Shown here one piece after another: positions 52,078 to 60,693 of a stretch of DNA of 64,000 nt (its first letter is position 1; the number at the start of each line of letters is the position of its first letter). The DNA lies in NCBI RefSeq assembly GCF_003013715.1, contig NC_072815.1, positions 186,001 to 250,000 on the forward strand. Reading direction: 5' to 3'. The notes under the pieces are model-generated. The model saw only the letters and a program-made list of their open reading frames with translations, made no database searches and was not told the DNA's origin. A program made the position numbers and the translations under genes. This DNA comes from Candidozyma auris (taxonomy: Eukaryota; Ascomycota; Pichiomycetes; Serinales; Metschnikowiaceae).

Positions 52078-52150
52078 GGGCGTGTGGCGTAGTTGGTAGC
52101 GCGTTCGCTTAGCATGCGAAAGGTCTCCGGTTCGAATCCGGACTCGTCCA
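52078..52150 (+). tRNA. tRNA-Ala (anticodon AGC)
   Basis: 73-nt tRNA with anticodon loop CTTAGCA (AGC), D arm GGCGTAGTTGGTAGCGC and T arm CCGGTTCGAATCCGG, followed by TTCTTTTT. It starts 10 bases after the tRNA-Ile, and its 3' end lies 63 bp before the next protein start. Confidence 0.96.
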
Positions 52151-52213
52151 TTCTTTTTGGCATCTTGACCTTTCATTCATCTTTTTTGCGGTCTCAACTC
52201 GGTCTTTTTCCCA

Positions 52214-53166
52214 ATGAACCCTGTCAACTTCATTCTAGCAATGTATCTCGAGGTGTGGTGTTTGTGTACCGCGCCTGTTTTTGCAGTCATTTCAGGTTCC
52301 TACGTTTATCCATTCAAGGTTTGTGACTCACCAGCACTGTAGACATCTTCTTGTACTTTCTAACTCAGTTCAAGGGAATCTTTTACTTTTTCGAACATCC
52401 AGACTTATGGCCTTGCTACGGTATTTTTCTCTTGCCACAAGTTGCTCTAATGAGTGTCATTTATCTTGCTATGTATGTTTTTGTCTATCCGCTCTATGCT
52501 TTATTATCGTTACTAGCGTTCGGTCCCTTTGGTGTGATAAGTGCTTTCTTCACCATCTTGCAGTACTCCAATCTCATTCTAGGATTTTTGATTCTGGTTT
52601 TCATTACGCCAGGTGCCAGAGGGGTCGTTTTTGATGCCGTGTTGACTCGAGAGGGCCAGCATGAGTTGGTAGTTCAATATGAGCAGCAGCGCCATGTCGA
52701 CCCAATGACAAAGTGTCAGAAAGTTTCGCAGTTCATTTGCGAAAAGCTTCCTATGATCTTGCTCTTTGAAATCATGTTACTCTTCTTAGGGATGATTCCA
52801 GTGATTGGGCCTTGTATTGTGTTGCTTCTCAGGGCACCATGTAAGGGTCGTTCGCTCCTCTCAAGGTACTTTAAGTTGAAGGGTTGGGACAAGCGCCGTG
52901 CTAAAGAATTTGACACTTTGCACAGGGGCGACTATACTGCCTTGGGGGCGACGTCGATGTTGTTTGAGATGATTCCCTTTCTGACGATTTTCACGTTGTT
53001 CACTGACACTATTGGTGGTGCCTTGTGGACGGTCGACTTGGAGTTCAGTGGAAATACGTTCTCAGTACAAGTAGACACTGTCGACACAACCAAAACCGGC
53101 AGCAACGCCGCCCTCGTCACTGGAACTGAACTTGGATCTCAACAAGAATCCGGCGTTCTCATTTGA
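52214..53166 (+). CDS. Rrt8/Lds-family multi-pass membrane protein, two exons
   Basis: Membrane protein of the yeast Rrt8-Lds1-Lds2 (lipid-droplet/outer spore wall) family. The long frame starts only at a TTG (52351). Joining exon 1 (52214-52318, 35 codons from ATG, MNPVNFILAMYLEVW...) to exon 2 (52375-53166) across a 56-nt intron restores the motif YPFKGIFYFFEHPDLWP at the junction and gives 298 residues. About five hydrophobic helices follow, with a conserved-looking TPGARGVVFDAVL segment, LPMILLFEIMLLFLGMIPVIGP and a polar C-terminus. Its last 35 codons are antisense to the conserved end of GSH2. Orthology within the family is not resolved. Confidence 0.78.
52319..52374 (+). other. Predicted 56-nt intron in Rrt8/Lds-like gene
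   Basis: Donor AAG|GTTTGT (non-consensus at position 3), branch-like TTCTAAC at about 52358-52364 and acceptor TTCAAG|GG, phase 0. A nearer CAG (52366-52368) would insert Phe-Lys instead. Removing the intron bypasses an in-frame TAG and joins the family motif. Confidence 0.7.
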
Positions 53167-54531
53167 CTTGATCTCGCCAGTCTCTTCATTGAATACTATG
53201 GTACCAAAAATGCCAAGTTCCGATACAATGTCCTCGTGATAGATTTGTCCTTCTTTAATAATCTTGTTTTTATGTGTGGGAGGGTGAATGAGCTCCATCA
53301 AAACGTAGGCGCCCCATTCAGACTCGTCCAAGGACTTCAAGTGACCTCGTATGTCCTCCTTGTACACGTTGTTTCCACCTCCTTCTCTTTGCGGCTTGAG
53401 GACGAACTTTTGAGGCTCATCGAATGCTAACCGCTTAGCTTTCTTGCCAGCCTCCGTATCATCCAAGGGATAAATCTTTACAAATGTGGAGAGCAAGAGG
53501 TCAATTTCTTCGGGCGAAGAGTCCTTTAGGAAAGCTTTTACTATCTCTGGATCAGTCAAAACCTGCTGAATCTTCTTTGACCCCGAGAGCTGCGTCAACA
53601 AAGATGGGCACTTAATAGCTTTAGATAACTCCAAATGAAGTCTAGCATCCCAAGTTTTCTCTGGGTCCATCGAGTAGTCCGAAGGAGCATATCCTGAGCG
53701 ATAATATACAACAGAAACCTCATCCATGGTGGCCCTGATGTACAATTTGCCAGAATTGATGGTGGTCTTCTCCTTAATCTCTTCTAAAGTCGATCTGTAC
53801 GATTTGATGCCGTGTTTCTCGAGTAAGGCGTATTCTACAAGTCTTTGATCGAAACAGTTACGCTCCCCTGGCTGGACTACAAAAAGAACCACAGTCTTCT
53901 TGTTGTCATTCTCATCATTGTAGAAGTAATTGCCTGCTGCCAAACCATCAGCAATTCTTGCAATGGACTCAGAAACCGGGATGTCGTCCAGTGGATAGTA
54001 TTTCAAAGAGTAATTGTCATCATAAGCTCCACTATCGTTCAAGTAGTTCTGTGCTTTGCCCACTTTGGTGGATAAACCACCAAAGGAGATACTCACGGTA
54101 TTGAACTCGATCTGTTTCACGGAATGATCGGTTTGATTATACATGTAATCTGAGCGAAAGACTCCTAAGCTCAAAGGCTGAGGCAATGTACCGCCGCTTT
54201 GTTCCACAGCCTTCACATAAGTCTCATACAACTTCCCCGTGAAATCCTTATCGAACTTTGCCAATGACTTGATTAAATCCACGAGCCAGACCTTCTCGTG
54301 CGAAACAACATTTGCATACAATTTGTTGAACACAGTCTGCACCTTCATGGCGTTCTCAAACAAGTCTCTAGGAAACGGTGTTGGAAACATTGTAATAGGT
54401 GCATTGCTAGCAGAGTGGAGCTGCCACTGAGGCGGGTACATAACAAGTCCATTGGCCAAGGCCCAGTGAGAGAGTTTTTCCACAAGCTCTTTCTCGTTTT
54501 CCGGTGAAAGGCTGGGAAAGTCCTTGTACAT
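53062..54531 (-). CDS. GSH2: Glutathione synthetase Gsh2
   Basis: ATP-dependent ligase joining gamma-glutamylcysteine and glycine, the last step of glutathione synthesis in the cytosol. The open frame reaches a TTG at 54621, but ATG 54531 (MYKDFPSLSP) gives 489 residues (491 in yeast). Family segments include QIEFNTVSISFGGLSTKV (about 137-154), FVVQPGERNCFDQR, YYRSGYAPSDY, KCPSLLTQLSGSKKIQQVL, the ATP-binding FVLKPQREGGGNNVY (about 358-372) and the C-terminal Gly/Ala-rich substrate loop EGGVAAGFGCVDSVYLY. It overlaps the convergent membrane-protein gene by 105 bp. Confidence 0.97.
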   Translation of the reverse strand: MYKDFPSLSPENEKELVEKLSHWALANGLVMYPPQWQLHSASNAPITMFPTPFPRDLFENAMKVQTVFNKLYANVVSHEKVWLVDLIKSLAKFDKDFTGKLYETYVKAVEQSGGTLPQPLSLGVFRSDYMYNQTDHSVKQIEFNTVSISFGGLSTKVGKAQNYLNDSGAYDDNYSLKYYPLDDIPVSESIARIADGLAAGNYFYNDENDNKKTVVLFVVQPGERNCFDQRLVEYALLEKHGIKSYRSTLEEIKEKTTINSGKLYIRATMDEVSVVYYRSGYAPSDYSMDPEKTWDARLHLELSKAIKCPSLLTQLSGSKKIQQVLTDPEIVKAFLKDSSPEEIDLLLSTFVKIYPLDDTEAGKKAKRLAFDEPQKFVLKPQREGGGNNVYKEDIRGHLKSLDESEWGAYVLMELIHPPTHKNKIIKEGQIYHEDIVSELGIFGTIVFNEETGEIKSNENAGFLLRSKFSSSDEGGVAAGFGCVDSVYLY

Positions 54532-55783
54532 GTTGTAGATTGTAAGGTGTAATAGAGAGGTAGAAGCTCTGCTTACCAATTGGTGGTAGATACCCCAAAT
54601 GGCGATACCGTCGATAGCCAATGTGCAGGAACATTGATTGCAAAACTGTAAAGTAGATGCTTCATTTAATGTGTAGTCAAGAAATTGAGCTATAGGAAAA
54701 GAGATGAATGGAGAAGAGATCGATGGAGAAGAGACTGAATTAAAGGAGGCTGTGTGCGTTTCATTGTGCTGGAAGATACCGCTGAATATTAAAGTGATGT
54801 AACAGTGCTAAGGAAACATTGTAGCACTGCTTGATAAATAATATACAAGGATAAGACTAGCGTGAATTGTTAGAGGCTAATTATTTTATCAAGAAGGAGT
54901 CATAAGCACGGAGTGGGGAGCTGCCCAAAATGCCGTCGGCGAATACAGAAATAAAGTGTGGCGTTTGTGGGTCTACAAAGAAATCTATCTATGAAAACGG
55001 TAAAACGGATGTTTTAACAGTTTGACTTAACTTATAATCTTTAATTTCCTGACTATTTGACTTCGCGAATACTTCTTGATTTTGTGTCCAACGTTTCTAC
55101 ATGAAGTGGACTGTGAAATTGTCTAGATTGGTTCTTCAGCGGCAATAGACTTTCATTGCGGTTTCGCTCACTTTGAAGGAGCTATGATTCAGTATTCAGG
55201 AGTATTTTATTAGTGAGTGATTTTGTGTTAAATCTTGAAGATTTCCAGTCCTTGATGAATTTACTTGCCTAGAGATTGTACCGCTAACATCTGCACTCAA
55301 AAATGGTCTTCCCAATGTGGCATACAAATTCCGCATGGTGAGAGCCGCTTTGGGTAATTTTCAAATACTTGGCCAATACAGACCTACTGGATAAATCATC
55401 ACAGACTTTTGAGATTAGTCAAAAAGGAAGTTATGTGATATACACTTATTATAAAGCTTGGTATTTTGCAGCCATAGTACGGTACTGCATACGCTCCCAC
55501 AGGCTCAAACACGCCATCACAGTTAATGTACTTGAAGCAAGAAAATTAAAGCCCTTAAAAGTTCAATACGAATACTTCTCTTCAGATTGATCTCAAATAC
55601 CTGAGCACATCCCTCATCCAACTACCTTTTGGACAAAATCTCTACTTACTTTTCACCCACGTGACCGTCGTGACTGCGGGAATCTGCAAATGCCTGCACA
55701 CAAGCCACCGAAAAATTCCTCCTACTCCAGCGAAAAATTGAGCCCAAAATCTAACTGTCGAATTCTTCACACCGAACAACACA
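54532..55783. promoter_or_regulatory. Divergent GSH2-RPP2B promoter region
   Basis: 1.25 kb without a convincing gene. Near RPP2B it has CACGTGAC (55659-55666), as in the RPS2 promoter, and a minus-strand TGGCTGCAAAA word (55464-55474). A 31-codon frame with a CGVCG motif at 54930-55025 is noted under rejected items. Confidence 0.55.
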
Positions 55784-56308
55784 AGTATGTGAGTCCTATG
55801 CCCGTGCCGTTCTGAGTTTCATGGTCAACGATGCCGTGATAAAATTATCTGCCCACTTGTAAGACCTTATAGCAAAATCACAGACTCATACCCTTGAGTT
55901 TAAGAACCTATCCAAAGTCTAAGAGCTCCATGGTGCAACTAATAAACGGCCAAGAATCATCCTCAAACGCCATACTAACCCTCAGTGAAATACTTAGCTG
56001 CTTACTTATTGTTGGTTAACGCCGGTAACGCTGCCCCATCTGCCGCTGACATCAAGAAGGTCCTTGAGTCTGTCTCCATTGAGGTTGAGGACGAGAAGGT
56101 TGACCAGTTGTTGGCTGAGGTCGATGGCAAGAACTTCGAGGAGTTGATTGCTGAGGGAACCGAGAAGTTGTCTGCTGTGCCAACTGGTGCTCCAGCTGCT
56201 TCTGGTGCTGCCGCTGGTGGTGCTGCTCCTGAGGCTGCTGCTGAGGAGAAGGAGGAAGAGGCCGCCGAGGAGTCTGACGATGACATGGGCTTCGGTTTGT
56301 TCGACTAA
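55784..56308 (+). CDS. RPP2B: 60S acidic ribosomal stalk protein P2 (P2-beta), intron splits ATG
   Basis: Stalk protein P2 that recruits translational GTPases. The spliced protein is 107 residues: [11 protein letters not shown]-terminal dimerisation domain, [10 protein letters not shown] (typical of P2-beta), an Ala/Gly hinge and the universal acidic end [13 protein letters not shown]. The frame has no ATG: exon 2 begins TG-AAA-TAC right after the acceptor CAG. A canonical donor GTATGT at 55785 leaves a single A (55784) as the coding part of exon 1, so the start codon is A|TG joined by splicing. The promoter holds a CACGTGAC box. Confidence 0.95.
55785..55985 (+). other. 201-nt intron interrupting the RPP2B start codon
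   Basis: Donor GTATGT (55785-55790), branch point TACTAAC (55973-55979) and acceptor CTCAG (to 55985), all consensus. It splits codon 1 after its first base. Confidence 0.93.
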
Positions 56309-56391
56309 GCGTCTCTCCCCCAGCATAGCACAATTGTATCATACTAATGAACATGAAATAAGATATATGACGTGTAGTTGTGATTATATAC

Positions 56392-57519
56392 TCAAAGCTC
56401 GTCGGCCTTGCGAGCAGCGTTTGGGTTGCCGAAAATAACGTGACGGGCATCGAGCATGAACTTGTTGAAGTCTACGTCTTTGGCGTCCTTGTCGGCTTTT
56501 CTCTTTTCTGTTTCCTCACTGAGCCAGAGCAAGAATTGCTTCGATGGCTTGAGAAGACCGGTCTCGTGAAGCTCAGCAAGCGTTTTGAAATACTGTTTGA
56601 ACTGGAACTCAGAGGTGGATTTGGCCGCCGATAACCATTCCTGAAGGTAGTTGGACACCATCTCGTCGGCCTTGCTTGCTTTCTCAGTCAAGTTGAGGTC
56701 CTCAAGAATAACAGCCACTCGATCCTTTGCCTGTTGCCCCAATGATGGAAACACCGTGATGATATCGCCAATTCTCTGCTGAACAAATTTGGCGTCCGAC
56801 GTGAGTCCCTGAAGAACACCCAACACTCTTTTTTGGATTCTATCAGTGGTATCCTTTTGGCGAAGCACCCCAAAGAGCGTATCGACGAAAAGCGAAGGCT
56901 GGTTCTGCAACACATTGGTCACTGCCTCTGGGTTATTGCTCAAAGATGCTCCAAGAATTCCGTAGCAAGTCTCCTTGATTCTAGGTTCATTGACCTCGAG
57001 AGCAATAGTATGGATCTTCTCAAAAATATCAGGCTTCTGCGTTAGTCTCACACCAAACTCTCTATCGTGAGCTAACTCACTAAGAGTATTAAGTGCCTCT
57101 TCGGCTCTCCCCAAGTCATCGTCAAAATTCATGATCTCTGCCACAGCAGACCCAAAGTCATTAAGTTCTCCCTCATTAACCTTCGACCTCTTGTACGTTT
57201 TCACCTGCTCCTTATACTTCGCAAGTGCCTCCTCTATCTGCTTGCGAGTCTCTTCGTGAGCCTCTTCCTGATTATCAACCGCCACCAACTCAGCACCATC
57301 AGTCTCATTAGGATCTAGCAACTTAGCCTCTCTCTCATTCGTGTCCATATTCATTCGAACATGCAATCCCTTAGGAATGTGCTGCCCCTCCCTAACCACC
57401 TGCCACTCGTTGGTGGGCTCAAACACCTCAGGGTAGCAATCGTTGTCGGAGGCGCAGATCTGCAGAGATATCACGGGAAGGGCTAGGATGGAGGCTCCAA
57501 CAACAAGGGATAGTCTCAT
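56392..57519 (-). CDS. SIL1: ER nucleotide exchange factor Sil1
   Basis: Armadillo-type exchange factor for the ER Hsp70 Kar2/BiP. A signal peptide covers about 1-19 ([20 protein letters not shown]), followed by a conserved [30 protein letters not shown] segment (about 28-57), an acidic helical linker and ARM-like repeats (about 125-330). The protein ends KADEL, so ADEL serves as the retention signal. Length 375 residues against 421 in yeast. An exact recurrent promoter word lies 82 bp upstream. Confidence 0.92.
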   Translation of the reverse strand: MRLSLVVGASILALPVISLQICASDNDCYPEVFEPTNEWQVVREGQHIPKGLHVRMNMDTNEREAKLLDPNETDGAELVAVDNQEEAHEETRKQIEEALAKYKEQVKTYKRSKVNEGELNDFGSAVAEIMNFDDDLGRAEEALNTLSELAHDREFGVRLTQKPDIFEKIHTIALEVNEPRIKETCYGILGASLSNNPEAVTNVLQNQPSLFVDTLFGVLRQKDTTDRIQKRVLGVLQGLTSDAKFVQQRIGDIITVFPSLGQQAKDRVAVILEDLNLTEKASKADEMVSNYLQEWLSAAKSTSEFQFKQYFKTLAELHETGLLKPSKQFLLWLSEETEKRKADKDAKDVDFNKFMLDARHVIFGNPNAARKADEL

Positions 57520-58277
57520 GATGATAATTTTTCAAGGTGGCAAGTAGTAGATGATCTGGTGATGTGTTCCTTATCTAGGTGGACTAGTTCTATACCAGAA
57601 TGGCTGCGAAAAAGTCAGAAGGCGATGGAAGGTGGGAGTGTGGGGAGTATTGAGCTTTCAATGATTTAGTAAAGGAATCAGTAAAAGAGAAAGGCTGGAA
57701 GAAGTTTTAGACCTTCAATTAGGGGATTCAAATAGTTTTAGTTAAAAGGGTTCCCTACAAGTATATTAGTGGTACTTGTTGGTGAGTACAGATGACCCTG
57801 TTGAGAATGACCGTTAATTTTGGCTACTTACTTAAGTTGAGGAGTTTTTATGGAAAGATTTCATAATATATTGTACATGAGAAAAACACTAGTTGGAGAA
57901 AGCATACTTCTCTGAAAAAGTATGTTCCCTCTGACAAAATACCATTTTCCCATATAACTTCTTGTAAACCCGAACTTCTTGATTGAACGCTTCGGCTGCA
58001 TCGATAGTTGATAACTCCTCTTAAAATTCCAAGCTATCCATGATTTGCTATCGGTTAAGTATGCAAATAATCTTGTAGTGAACTCCCAATGACATTTAAG
58101 AGTCAAGTGCTGGAACCTCACGTTACCGTAATGTCTAAAATAGTAGACCGATTGATGAGTAGCCCAGGTCGAGGCATTTCAACAGATTCAGTGCCTCGAT
58201 AAAAGCCTCGGTAAACAACCAGTTATACTCATGCTTCATCACCTGTACCCCAATGGCATCACTTGACCGGGTTGGCT
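57520..58277. promoter_or_regulatory. SIL1 promoter; 3' flank of UPF0538 gene
   Basis: It contains the exact recurrent word at 57601-57612. The rest is AT-rich and gene-free. Confidence 0.5.
57601..57612 (+). promoter_or_regulatory. Recurrent promoter word TGGCTGCGAAAA
   Basis: Exact copy 82 bp upstream of the SIL1 start, in the extended form AATGGCTGCGAAAAAG. Confidence 0.7.
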
Positions 58278-58712
58278 CTACCACTTTTCTTCAGGATTAG
58301 CTTTGAACGCAACATAGTCGCTATAGTTGAACACACTGAGCTCTGTTTCATTCTCAACGCCCAAATCCCAAAGCAGCTTCTCTTTGTCGACAGCATTACC
58401 ACTGTCTTTGCACACAAGAATGTCTCCCTCATCGTTGTCAAAGTTGATCACCAAGTTCATCAGCTTCGTCTTGTGCGCATGCGTGTAGACCTTGACAGTG
58501 TTGTACTCAACGTTTCTATAAGGCCTGAGGGCACCCGTAGTGTTAACAATGTTGATCACCTCGGTCAAAAGCTGCGATGGGGTTGTCTCTTTGAGATTCA
58601 CCAGCTTCATGATGTGGTTCTTCACGTTTCTGTAAGGAAAGGACTTGATGATTCTCACTGTGAGCACAGCGTCTGTTGCGGGCCTGACATTGGACGTAAG
58701 AGGTTCTTCCAT
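58278..58712 (-). CDS. UPF0538 (C2orf76-like) protein
   Basis: A 144-residue protein matching the widely conserved UPF0538 family (human C2orf76), whose function is unknown. Signatures in order: LTVRIIKSFPYRNVKNHIMK (about 17-36), GALRPYRNVEYNTVKVYTHAHKTKLMNLVINFDND (about 60-94), ILVCKDSG, LWDLGVENETELSVFNYSDY and the terminal FKANPEEKW. I know of no S. cerevisiae counterpart. Its start lies 85 bp from the stop of the alpha-actinin-like gene on the same strand. Confidence 0.88.
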   Translation of the reverse strand: MEEPLTSNVRPATDAVLTVRIIKSFPYRNVKNHIMKLVNLKETTPSQLLTEVINIVNTTGALRPYRNVEYNTVKVYTHAHKTKLMNLVINFDNDEGDILVCKDSGNAVDKEKLLWDLGVENETELSVFNYSDYVAFKANPEEKW

Positions 58713-58797
58713 GGTATTTAATTTTTCAAGAATCAGTAAAATGTTGTAGATGGTCAGGTTACTTTCATACTACTTTTTTTTCGCTATATGTTTCGCG

Positions 58798-60693
58798 CTA
58801 CACTGAGAAGCCCTTTTCAAGCCTCTCGACAAACTCAGCCAAATTGTAGAGCTTGTTGTACGTGCCGGCGAGTTTTTGCTCCATTGTCTCCTGGACCTTG
58901 TCGAAGAGAACCAGCTCGTCGATCGAGGTGTTTTCGTCCAGGTTGTACATGGAGAACTCGTCGCTCTCGCTGCGATTGAGCATTCGTCTAGAAGGCACAA
59001 GCAGAATCAACTCTCTGGTCTCGTTCTTCAGAAGCTCTCCACCGGTCACTTGCTGAAGGAAACGCTGTAGGTCTGCATGACTAAGGTTTTGCTGGTTGTG
59101 CTGCTCCAGAACAACCTTCTGGAACCTGGAAAATGCCATTGTCTCTTCTGTAGTTGGTGTCTGGGGCGTTTCAGGGACATCAATGGTCTCTAGCGAGTCT
59201 AGAAGCACACGTAAATTGTGTGTGTTGTGTTTGGGCTCGAGAATTGCATGGAAGCGATCCAATTGCTGCTTGATCTCCATGATCTGGCTAAGCTCGTCCA
59301 CATACTTCTTGAGGGATTCTGGCACTGGGCGCCGACTGTTAGCCTTTAGATGGGCTTCTAGTTTTGCTATGAGTCTATCTGTCTGGGCCAATTTTGAGTT
59401 TCTGATCATGTCCAACACTTCTAGCATCTTCTCTCCAACAATGCTATCGAGCTCATTAAGACACTCTAGTCTGATGGTGATTGTCGAGAGCGAGGTGCTC
59501 TTCTCTGGCTGGTAACAAGGAATTCCTGTCTTGGAAATCGTATGCCCAATTGCTTTGAGCAACAGTTGTAGTTCGGGAAAGTCGTGATGCAAATATGTTG
59601 GTTTAATTTGAATGGTGAAATGCTCATATGCGGTTAGAAGGTCAATGAAGAATTGAGAAAACATAAGTATCTGTTGAAACTGTGTTCGTGACCGTAGCTG
59701 CTCACTCACATCAGCACTGCCGCTAAGATCCAGGCAAAACTGATCTAATAGCTCGCCCAAGTTGGCAGGAACGACTGTCGAGCATAGTTCCTCGTTGATA
59801 TTGCTCACCTTCATAATATTGGAGTTGATCTGATCCACAAGGCGTATAGCTTTGCCTTCAAACGACAATTTTGTCCTCAGCGCCTCCAACACTAGCTTCA
59901 TGAAATTGGTCAAAGAACCATCGTTTTTGTTATCTTCCTGCTGCACCACCGGCGAGTCTGGAACGTCGGGAGTCAACTCAAAGAAAGTGTACCATTGTAG
60001 AAGGTACAAAATCATGCATTTTTCGTCAGGTACAAGCACATTAAAGTCGTTGGAAACCATGAGCTGGGGAATATGTAGTTTCAGGTCGGCGTCCCGAAGA
60101 ACGATATCTAGATTCGCTAGCGGTTTACCCTTTTTAAAAGTCTGGTAGTCGAAAAGGACACCAGGAAGGTAGTAGTCACAGATAGCTGCAAAAGCCAAGT
60201 CTGGACGCAGGCCAGCCTGGAGGGACCAGTCTTTGCTGAAGTTGGAGGTCTCGTCAAGAGCCTTTGAACGGCGAATCTTGTTGATCCACTGAAGCAAGAT
60301 GCGTTTAATCTCATGAATAGAATTGCTCTCGTTAGCAACCAGAATCAGCGTCAGCGTGGCATAGACGAACAAGGTCCATATGAGCCCCAAGATCAACTTC
60401 AAGTTGCCCTCTACGACGTTCTCGCCGCAGATGGAGCAGGTGTTGATCTTCAAGATGAGTCTGCAAAACTTCAACACGTCGTCGATATTCTCCACCTTGT
60501 GGAGGTGTAACGTGGGGTTCTTGTGGATCGGTTCGAGCAGGTAAGACACGGAGCCCGTTTCGTCTATGATCACGTTGACAAGCTTCACCAACACAAGGCC
60601 ATCCTGCAAGTCCCGTGTGAGGTCGTCCACCTTTTGTTCGACCTTGCAAGACACCCACCGAGCCATTGCTCTGTGCTGACTCTCCACCCACAT
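58798..60693 (-). CDS. Alpha-actinin-like actin crosslinker (tandem CH domains)
   Basis: A 631-residue protein. Two calponin-homology domains form an actin-binding module: CH1 about 8-120 (LTRDLQDGLVLVKLVNVI; LHLHKVENIDDVLKFC; NLKLILGLIWTLF) and CH2 about 125-240 (LLQWINKI; NFSKDWSLQAGLRPDLAFAAICDYYLPGVLF). A spectrin-like helical region (about 270-480) and a C-terminal EF-hand-like region follow. Length and order match fission yeast Ain1 (about 620 residues), a contractile-ring crosslinker. S. cerevisiae uses only fimbrin Sac6, so this is an actin-ring component missing from that model. A glycine-for-calcium-loop inspection shows no perfect EF loop. Confidence 0.87.
   Translation of the reverse strand: MWVESQHRAMARWVSCKVEQKVDDLTRDLQDGLVLVKLVNVIIDETGSVSYLLEPIHKNPTLHLHKVENIDDVLKFCRLILKINTCSICGENVVEGNLKLILGLIWTLFVYATLTLILVANESNSIHEIKRILLQWINKIRRSKALDETSNFSKDWSLQAGLRPDLAFAAICDYYLPGVLFDYQTFKKGKPLANLDIVLRDADLKLHIPQLMVSNDFNVLVPDEKCMILYLLQWYTFFELTPDVPDSPVVQQEDNKNDGSLTNFMKLVLEALRTKLSFEGKAIRLVDQINSNIMKVSNINEELCSTVVPANLGELLDQFCLDLSGSADVSEQLRSRTQFQQILMFSQFFIDLLTAYEHFTIQIKPTYLHHDFPELQLLLKAIGHTISKTGIPCYQPEKSTSLSTITIRLECLNELDSIVGEKMLEVLDMIRNSKLAQTDRLIAKLEAHLKANSRRPVPESLKKYVDELSQIMEIKQQLDRFHAILEPKHNTHNLRVLLDSLETIDVPETPQTPTTEETMAFSRFQKVVLEQHNQQNLSHADLQRFLQQVTGGELLKNETRELILLVPSRRMLNRSESDEFSMYNLDENTSIDELVLFDKVQETMEQKLAGTYNKLYNLAEFVERLEKGFSV

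Noticed and set aside
54930..55025. 31-codon frame with CGVCG, zinc-ribbon-like
   Set aside because: Too short, no partner Cys pair, no credible splice site to extend it. Worth a translated search but not annotated.
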